From Gp6-AA40 sp035293405 (GTDB lineage: Bacteria > Acidobacteriota > Vicinamibacteria > Vicinamibacterales > UBA2999), in assembly GCA_035293405.1 (NCBI GenBank), contig DATDOE010000016.1, positions 1-64,000 on the forward strand: 64,000 nt of DNA. Reading direction: 5' to 3'. Shown here in pieces: positions 58,776 through 64,000 of the stretch. The position numbers and the translations under genes were made by a program. The notes beneath the pieces are model-generated. The model made no database searches. It was given only the letters and a program-made list of their open reading frames with translations, and was not told where the DNA came from. How positions within the stretch are numbered: the stretch's first letter is position 1; each line of letters begins with the position of its first letter.

Positions 58776-59735
58776 TCAACGGACACTGAAGTCCAGCAAG
58801 ATGGTCACGAGCACGTCGACCGGCACGTCTCCGATGCGGCCTGGCGTAAACCGCCACTCACGCGCCGCCGCGATGGCCTCCTGATCCAGTCCTCCCGGAT
58901 CGAGTGAGCGCGTGACACGAATCGCAAGCGGAATGCCGTCGCGGCTGACGACGACCTCGAGTGCCACGGTCCCTTGAATCCGCTGTCGCAGCGCTTCGGC
59001 CGTGTACTTTGGCTTGACCTGCTGCAGGAGCGTGGGAGGGACGACGCCGCTACCCAGGCGATGGGCGCCGCCGCCGAATCCGCCGCCGGATCCCGGCCCG
59101 ACGCCGGGTCCGATTCCGGATCCGATGCCCGAGCCCGTCCCGTCTCCCACGCCTCCGCCGACGCCCGGTCCTTGCGAGAATGGGAGCGAGGGGGAGGCAT
59201 CGGGCAGCCCGGTCAGCAACGCCGTGCCTGAGGCCAGCGGCTTCGCGTCGAGCACCACCTGTTGCGGCGGAGGCGTCACATCCTTCGGCCGTTCCGACAC
59301 GACGACGGGCTTGGCGACCGGTATCGTGAGCCGATCGCGTCCGATGGCTTGTGCGCGCGAAGGCGGCTTTGGTTGTCGGTTACCGCCACCACCGCCACCG
59401 CCGCCGGGTCCAGGCAGTTGGAGGAACACCATGCGGGGAAGCTGCAGCGGCTGGTGACTTGGCGTCGCGGTCGGCGAGGGAGTGGGCCCTGATCCCGACC
59501 AGGCTGCCGCCGCGATCACCGTCGTCACTATGGCTGCATGAAACAGAATCGAGAGCGCCCCGCCTCTGCCCGCAGAGCGTGACCGTTGCGGCAGTCGCGG
59601 CGCCGCCAGCGCGAGACATAGGAGCGAGCGCGCGTCAGACGACACATCTTCGTCAGCCGAGATGGCGTGCGTTGCCGCACCGGCCGCTACTGGCGGGTAT
59701 TCGAACAGACCCAGCGTGCACCGGTCAGGCATGCG
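58776..59735 (-). CDS. TonB-family energy-transducing protein
   Basis: 319 residues from ATG 59735; a start at 59942 would add 69 Arg/Ser-rich residues. One TM segment (ALSILFHAAIVTTVIAAAAW), then a Pro- and Gly-rich periplasmic region with long Gly tracts (a run of eight Gly, and a GSGIGSGIGPGVGPGSGGG stretch). The TonB C-terminal domain follows: VKPKYTAEALRQRIQGTVAL, LEVVVSRDGIPLAIRVTRSL and AAREWRFTPGRIGDVPVDV. It couples inner-membrane energy to outer-membrane receptors. No ExbB/ExbD in the window. Confidence 0.8.
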   Translation of the reverse strand, partial: RMPDRCTLGLFEYPPVAAGAATHAISADEDVSSDARSLLCLALAAPRLPQRSRSAGRGGALSILFHAAIVTTVIAAAAWSGSGPTPSPTATPSHQPLQLPRMVFLQLPGPGGGGGGGGNRQPKPPSRAQAIGRDRLTIPVAKPVVVSERPKDVTPPPQQVVLDAKPLASGTALLTGLPDASPSLPFSQGPGVGGGVGDGTGSGIGSGIGPGVGPGSGGGFGGGAHRLGSGVVPPTLLQQVKPKYTAEALRQRIQGTVALEVVVSRDGIPLAIRVTRSLDPGGLDQEAIAAAREWRFTPGRIGDVPVDVLVTILLDFSVR

Positions 59736-60068
59736 AGCTGAGGCACTAGACCAGCGCCGAGGCGCGCTCGACACCAGGCCAGGTGAGGTGGCGCCGACGC
59801 GTGATTCCACCTGAATCGGCGGGTACTCGACAAGGCGCAGTGGATTGGCCGTCGCGCTGGCAACTACGTGACTCCTGCGGCTTGGTAGTCCCCGCACCAG
59901 GCTCAGTGACCATTCACGACCACGCGTCAATCGCCACAGCATGTCGCGGATGGAAACCGCAAGACGAATGCCACGTCATTGCTGCTGCCGTCTCCCGCAT
60001 CTCACGGCCTTGCACGTACGGTGCACAGGGCCCTGCCTGTTTTCAGACAGGCGGAAGGCTGAGAACCG
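59736..60068. other. Intergenic region upstream of the TonB-family gene
   Basis: About 330 bp between the sensor kinase stop and the TonB-family start. The minus-strand frame of the TonB-family gene stays open through part of it (to 59942), with EYPPI and EYPPV echoing each other, so the protein could be longer than called. No RNA gene, terminator with T-run, or clear promoter could be identified. Confidence 0.5.
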
Positions 60069-61250
60069 TCAGACGCGCTCGTCGAGAGGGGCCTGCGCTG
60101 TCGGGCTGGTGTCAACATCCTCGACCGCATTGGTGGCGGCGCTGTTGGCGCTCGCGAGCGGCAGCTCGATGACGTACCGAAGGCAGCCAGGCGCGAGTTC
60201 CGCACGGATCGTCCCGCGCTGGTTCTCAATGAGACGGCGAGCCGTCGCGAGTGCGAGCCCTGCGCTCTGTCCGGATTCATGGAACGGCTCGAACAGCTCG
60301 GTAACGCTGCGGCCGGGGCCGGACGCCGACGTGGGACGCGAGACGACGACGAGGGCCGATCGGTCAGAGTGATCGACGGCGATTTCGAAGCATGCGTCGT
60401 GGGGGACGGCCGTCTCGTCGAGAAGCAGGTTCAAGAGCGCGCGCTCCACCTGGTCGACGTCGACCGCCGCTGCCGGCGTTGCCTTCGCCGTGTCCATATG
60501 GAGCGTCGCGCCCCGCAACGCGAGGGCCGGCTCCGCCAACCGCACGACCGCTTCCACGACCGTGCCGAGATCGGCTGGCCGCGTCGCCGGCAGCGGCGGA
60601 CGGGCGAAGTCCAGGAAGTCCGTCACGACGCGATTCAGGCGTTCGATCTGATGCTTGGCAATGGCAAGGAACTCGGTCTTGGGATGACCCTGCGGGACAT
60701 CTGCGCCAAGAATCTCGAGGCTGCCCAGAAGGCCGCCCAACGGGTTCCGGATCTCGTGGGCGATCCCCGACGCGACCCGACCGATCGTGACGAGACGATC
60801 CGCGCGCAACCGTTCCTCGATGCTCGCTTCGAGGCGACGGCATGTGTCATCGAGCTGTACCGCTGTTCTCTGGCATCGATCGCGTTGGGCGCGCAGGCGA
60901 TCGGCCAGAAGCCCGGTCACGCTGCCGACCAGCACGAAGACGACGATCTCGGCGTACTGACCGGTCTGCATGGCCGGCCACGCGTGCCAGTTGAAGATGA
61001 CGTGCGGCAGGAACAGGACTGCCGAAAGCCCGGCCACGGCGAGTCCGCCTCTGGCGCCATAGATCACCGCAGCGACGACGATCGGCAGGTAGTAGAGCCG
61101 CTGAAACACCTCGTGGAGCGGCACCGAGTGATAGCTGGTGACATAGTGAAGCGCGGAGATCATGCACACGCTGACGGCGATCGCGACGAACCACCAGCGA
61201 GATCGGCGCCGCACGCTCACGTCATCTGGACGATCGAGGATCTGTGTCAT
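60069..61250 (-). CDS. Membrane histidine kinase with degenerate ATPase domain
   Basis: 393 residues from ATG 61250, overlapping the preceding gene by 29 bp. Four TM segments (WFVAIAVSVCMISALHYVTS through VVFVLVGSVTGLLADRL), a coiled coil, then an intact phosphoacceptor box GIAHEIRNPLGGLLGSLEIL. The ATP-binding part is eroded: the N box reads LLNLLLDETAVPHDA instead of NLLxNA, the DxGxG of G1 is replaced by SRPTSASGPG, and G2 is SAGLALATARRLI. Autophosphorylation therefore looks unlikely. It might act as a phosphatase, a partner subunit or a scaffold. No response regulator is adjacent. Confidence 0.8.
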   Translation of the reverse strand: MTQILDRPDDVSVRRRSRWWFVAIAVSVCMISALHYVTSYHSVPLHEVFQRLYYLPIVVAAVIYGARGGLAVAGLSAVLFLPHVIFNWHAWPAMQTGQYAEIVVFVLVGSVTGLLADRLRAQRDRCQRTAVQLDDTCRRLEASIEERLRADRLVTIGRVASGIAHEIRNPLGGLLGSLEILGADVPQGHPKTEFLAIAKHQIERLNRVVTDFLDFARPPLPATRPADLGTVVEAVVRLAEPALALRGATLHMDTAKATPAAAVDVDQVERALLNLLLDETAVPHDACFEIAVDHSDRSALVVVSRPTSASGPGRSVTELFEPFHESGQSAGLALATARRLIENQRGTIRAELAPGCLRYVIELPLASANSAATNAVEDVDTSPTAQAPLDERV

Positions 61251-61767
61251 AACTCTCGCCGATACCGTTTTCGAGGGTCTCGTTGAGTCGCCGACCCGCC
61301 CTGAAGAGTTCTTGCGTGCGCTGTCTGAGGGTGTCGAGGCGCGAGGCACTGCACGTATTTCGGTATTCCGCGGCAGCCGTTCGTAGTCGGCCCACGACTC
61401 CTGCCACAGTTTCAACCTGCCGGCGCATATCATCCGTACGCGCGTGTTCGCTTCCAGTCGACGTGGATGGAGACACCGGGGGCAGAAAACGCAGCGTGTC
61501 TACGATCAACGCATGAATCTGCGGCTCGATCGTGTGCAACAACGCGTCGCAGTCTGCACAGTGCACGCCTGACTCGCGGTCTCGCGACTCGCAGCAAGCA
61601 CATATTCCTTTGAGATGCGCGGTCGCATCGCGACACGTGCACTGCTCGGGGATCAGCGCCAGGCGTGTGCTCAACATCACAATGTCCTGTTGGACGTCAT
61701 GCCAGCCTTTCCGCAGCCGCTGAGCGCGACGAGTCCCGCCGAACGCGCGGTGCATGAACGTGGTCAC
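61222..61767 (-). CDS. Cys-rich putative metal-binding regulatory protein
   Basis: 181 residues from ATG 61767 (alternative Met at residue 5). The N-terminal half holds a dense Cys/His cluster: EQCTCRDATAHLKG, ICACCESRDRESGVHC and ADCDALLHTIE, seven Cys within about 35 residues, likely one or two zinc sites. The C-terminal half is helical (VETVAGVVGRLRTAAAEYRN). No signal or TM. It lies between GH57 and the degenerate kinase with overlaps, so it may be the kinase's soluble partner. I do not recognise the family. Confidence 0.6.
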   Translation of the reverse strand: MTTFMHRAFGGTRRAQRLRKGWHDVQQDIVMLSTRLALIPEQCTCRDATAHLKGICACCESRDRESGVHCADCDALLHTIEPQIHALIVDTLRFLPPVSPSTSTGSEHARTDDMRRQVETVAGVVGRLRTAAAEYRNTCSASRLDTLRQRTQELFRAGRRLNETLENGIGESYDTDPRSSR

Positions 61768-61789
61768 GTGCTGAGCCCTTTCTTCTGCC

Positions 61790-63091
61790 TCATGCCAATA
61801 ACCGCTCCGTCAGTCGATGCGCGATACCCTCGGACAGCATCAGATCGTTCTCAGCGTTCGTGAGCGTCGCCGCATCCGGCCTCGTGACCCTGATGGCTTT
61901 GGCCGCGTTGAGCACGACGGCCCGCTGCTCTGCGAGCCCGCGCTCGATCATGTTGATGTCCCACATCGGCCGGCGGCTGGCCCACCAGAACTGGCAACTG
62001 TGCAGCGCGCGATCGAGCAGCCCGCGTGCGATGTCGGCGTGCCGCTTCGCTTCAGCACGCACGGCCACGTGCGCCGCCGCATCCACGAGATTCAAGCAGA
62101 GGCGCAGATGACGCCACAGCAACTGGTGGATGTCGTTGGCGGGCTCATTCCAGAGTGGATAGGGAACGCCGCGCGCGAGGTCTTCGCCGCTCGTGCTCCA
62201 CGAGGACGCCTTCGGCGTCACCGGCGCGCCGAAGGGAAAGTGCTCGAGCAGGTCGCTGACTGTCACGACCTGGAGATTCGTGCCGAGCCCTTCGGCAGTC
62301 GACGCCAGGACGGCTCGATGTTGTTGTGCCAGGCTGATGTGTTGCTCGATCTCGACGTGTTCCTCGATCGCGGGTTCGGTGTCGAGTTGCGCGTAGACAT
62401 GGGCCAGAAAGAGCCGCTCCCATTCTCGAATGTGGTGGCCGAACGTTTCGGCGTCCATGGCGGTGACAACGTACATCGAGTTCTGCGTGCGGCCCAGCGA
62501 GCGCAGATGATCGATGAACCCGAAGCCGTCGATCGATTGGAAACTGATTCGGTTACTGATGATGTCGTCACGGAAGACCACGGCGAGCCGCGGCTCGTCG
62601 GCGATCCGGTGGATGATGCTCACCGGCCACGCGGCAGGGCAGGCGATGCCAGATGCCAGGATCCAGCGATGGCCGCTATCGGCCACGGGCTCGAGCAGGG
62701 CCGACCCGTACGCCAGCTCCGGCGCGAAGAATCCACTCGGCCGGTACGCGTCTCCAAACGCCCGATGATTCGTGGCCTGGTTCAGGGCAATTTGACGCCT
62801 GATCTCGCACTCCGGCAGGAGAGGCAGGATCGGGTGATACATCGCTGACCCGAGCAGCTCGATTCGGCCGGCCTCGGCAAGACGTCGGAGGCCGTCGATC
62901 ACGTCCTCATGCCCGGAATCCAGCAACATCTCCGTTAGCGCGCCATTGATGTTGACCGTGGCGCGCGCCCGCGTGAATTCTCCCAGCAGATCGATCAGCG
63001 GCCGGTACGACTCCTGGCACACACGCTTCAGCACGGCCGGAAACTGCGTGGGCGGCTGGTAGAAGTGAAGGACGGGTGCCCAGTAGATCAT
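61790..63091 (-). CDS. Glycoside hydrolase family 57 protein
   Basis: 433 residues. Family 57 signatures: HFYQPPTQFP at the N-terminus (HQP-like motif 1), SGFFAPELAYGSALL with the expected nucleophile Glu, and VVTAMDAETFGHHIREWE with the acid/base Asp. The family includes alpha-amylases, 4-alpha-glucanotransferases and branching enzymes acting on alpha-glucans. Its location in a run that ends with glgP supports a role in glycogen or maltodextrin turnover. Exact activity is not determined. Confidence 0.88.
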   Translation of the reverse strand: MIYWAPVLHFYQPPTQFPAVLKRVCQESYRPLIDLLGEFTRARATVNINGALTEMLLDSGHEDVIDGLRRLAEAGRIELLGSAMYHPILPLLPECEIRRQIALNQATNHRAFGDAYRPSGFFAPELAYGSALLEPVADSGHRWILASGIACPAAWPVSIIHRIADEPRLAVVFRDDIISNRISFQSIDGFGFIDHLRSLGRTQNSMYVVTAMDAETFGHHIREWERLFLAHVYAQLDTEPAIEEHVEIEQHISLAQQHRAVLASTAEGLGTNLQVVTVSDLLEHFPFGAPVTPKASSWSTSGEDLARGVPYPLWNEPANDIHQLLWRHLRLCLNLVDAAAHVAVRAEAKRHADIARGLLDRALHSCQFWWASRRPMWDINMIERGLAEQRAVVLNAAKAIRVTRPDAATLTNAENDLMLSEGIAHRLTERLLA

Positions 63092-63114
63092 CGCTCGCCA
63101 CTCAGGAGTCCGGC

Positions 63115-63858
63115 TCAGAACCGGTATCCGACCCCCACGGTCATCGTCGTCAGAAGAAGACGATCGCTATTCGCGAACGCCACCAGCGCCCGCACGTCCG
63201 GTCGGATCGACACGCGATCGGTGACGTCGAGGCGTATCCCGCCGCCCAGGGTCAGCGCCGGATCGGTGAACGATCGCATGCCCCAGCGGCCGTCTGTGGG
63301 AATCGCCATCTGTCCGATGCGATTGGCGTAGAACATCGGCATCTGGCTGTCCGTGAAGGTGGCCCCAGTCCACGCGTCCGTCCACAGGTCGCCGTTGAAC
63401 GTCATTCCCGAGTTCATCATGCCGAAGCCGGTCATCCCGCGGATGGGGACGAACCGCGTGCCGGCCGCGAACGCTGATCCCATCTGGCCGAAAAACCGGT
63501 TGTCGCCCATATCGAAGCGCGCCCGGTAGAAGCCTCCACCAATGGCCACGTACGGCGCGGCTCTCTCGCTGCGCGCAAGGGTCAGCAGCATCGTTCCCGT
63601 CACCTCGAGCCCGGTGGAACCGCCCCCGCGCTGCATGTAAATGCCGCGACCTTCCAGGCCGACGCGGTCCGTAATGTCGAAGGAGAGCGTGCCGCCGGTG
63701 CTGCCGCCCGTGTCTCCCGCTCCGCCTGAGAACCCGCCGAGGACACCCGCCACCGCTGGACGCGATGCGCGTGGCACTGAGGATGGCTGCGCGTACGCCG
63801 CACTTGCGCCGAGGAGAATCATGGCCGCCACCCACGAAGTCGAGCGAATCATATGCAT
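63115..63858 (-). CDS. Outer-membrane beta-barrel protein
   Basis: 247 residues from ATG 63858, with GAGAGGTGG just upstream. Signal peptide STSWVAAMILLGASAAYA. Amphipathic strands alternate with Gly-rich turns (GFSGGAGDTGGSTGGTL, YVAIGGGFYRARFDMG), and it ends in Phe (VGVGYRF), the usual outer-membrane insertion signal. A short internal Met-rich stretch (GMTGFGMMNSGMTFNGD) is unusual. It is the first gene of the long minus-strand run. Function unknown. Confidence 0.72.
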   Translation of the reverse strand: MHMIRSTSWVAAMILLGASAAYAQPSSVPRASRPAVAGVLGGFSGGAGDTGGSTGGTLSFDITDRVGLEGRGIYMQRGGGSTGLEVTGTMLLTLARSERAAPYVAIGGGFYRARFDMGDNRFFGQMGSAFAAGTRFVPIRGMTGFGMMNSGMTFNGDLWTDAWTGATFTDSQMPMFYANRIGQMAIPTDGRWGMRSFTDPALTLGGGIRLDVTDRVSIRPDVRALVAFANSDRLLLTTMTVGVGYRF

Positions 63859-64000
63859 GCCACCTCTCTGAACTGACGCTCCGGTAGCCGGAACCACTAG
63901 GGTGTGGCTCACCCACAAGCCATGCCAGGCCAAGGCACAGTGTCCGGTGCGCACGTGCGGCGTTGTCTGGGACGGTCGTTGTCAGACGCTGTGTGATTTG

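Overview
The window is a GC-rich (roughly 65%) stretch of a bacterial chromosome, densely packed with genes. The gene content points to Acidobacteriota, most likely the Vicinamibacteria (subdivision 6). The reasons are two VWFA-type secreted proteins of the kind abundant in that phylum, a bacillithiol-pathway BshC, an hrcA-grpE-dnaJ-prmA operon, a DUF1844 protein, and many short palindromic repeats at gene junctions. This assignment is inference from gene content; no rRNA gene is present.

Region by region. (1) 1-7.8 kb is a catabolic block: an IlvD/Edd dehydratase cut by the left edge, an MFS carrier, both subunits of an aconitase-X dehydratase, a DUF2089 regulator with a partner protein, an SDR and an FAD oxidoreductase. 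(2) 7.9-9.1 kb is a class I aminotransferase. (3) 9.1-11.9 kb is the most unusual part. Two arrays of one degenerate 23-24 bp repeat face each other, and between them lie two integron-type gene cassettes, each ending in a recognisable attC site, with no integrase gene nearby. One cassette carries a PIN-domain nuclease and the other a RelE/HigB-like toxin with its HTH antitoxin. Each cassette appears to carry a one-base frameshift. (4) 11.9-22 kb (minus strand) holds aminopeptidase P, prmA, dnaJ, grpE, hrcA, xdhC, a class A penicillin-binding protein and bshC. (5) 22.1-26.6 kb is carAB. (6) 26.6-32.6 kb holds a VWA protein and an iron-uptake operon (PepSY membrane protein, TonB-dependent receptor, PiuC-like dioxygenase, small unknown protein) behind a Fur-box-like palindrome. 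(7) 32.6-43.2 kb is housekeeping: comEC, mazG, DUF1844, an MBL hydrolase, ribF, cysS, a class III aminotransferase, a YraN nuclease and galT. A GxxExxY nuclease gene framed by inverted repeats sits between comEC and mazG. (8) 43.2-44.7 kb holds tRNA-Gly, tRNA-Cys and a tyrosine recombinase. (9) 45.3-54.1 kb is a copper-response cluster: a CusRS-like two-component system, a shortened multicopper oxidase, TolC, cytochrome c, YcnI and several small His-rich periplasmic proteins, but no metal pump. (10) 54.6-63.9 kb (minus strand) combines glycogen enzymes (GlgP, GH57) with an HtrA-like protease, a VWA protein, a TonB-family protein, a sensor kinase with a degenerate ATPase, a Cys-rich protein and an outer-membrane barrel.

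The most novel material is in the repeats and the elements that go with them: the cassette pair inside the 24-mer arrays, several heptamer-built inverted repeats (one arm of which codes for a signal peptide), and the repeat-framed nuclease gene. All frame calls, repeat alignments and motif assignments were made by eye. Family names rest on remembered motifs, not on database searches.
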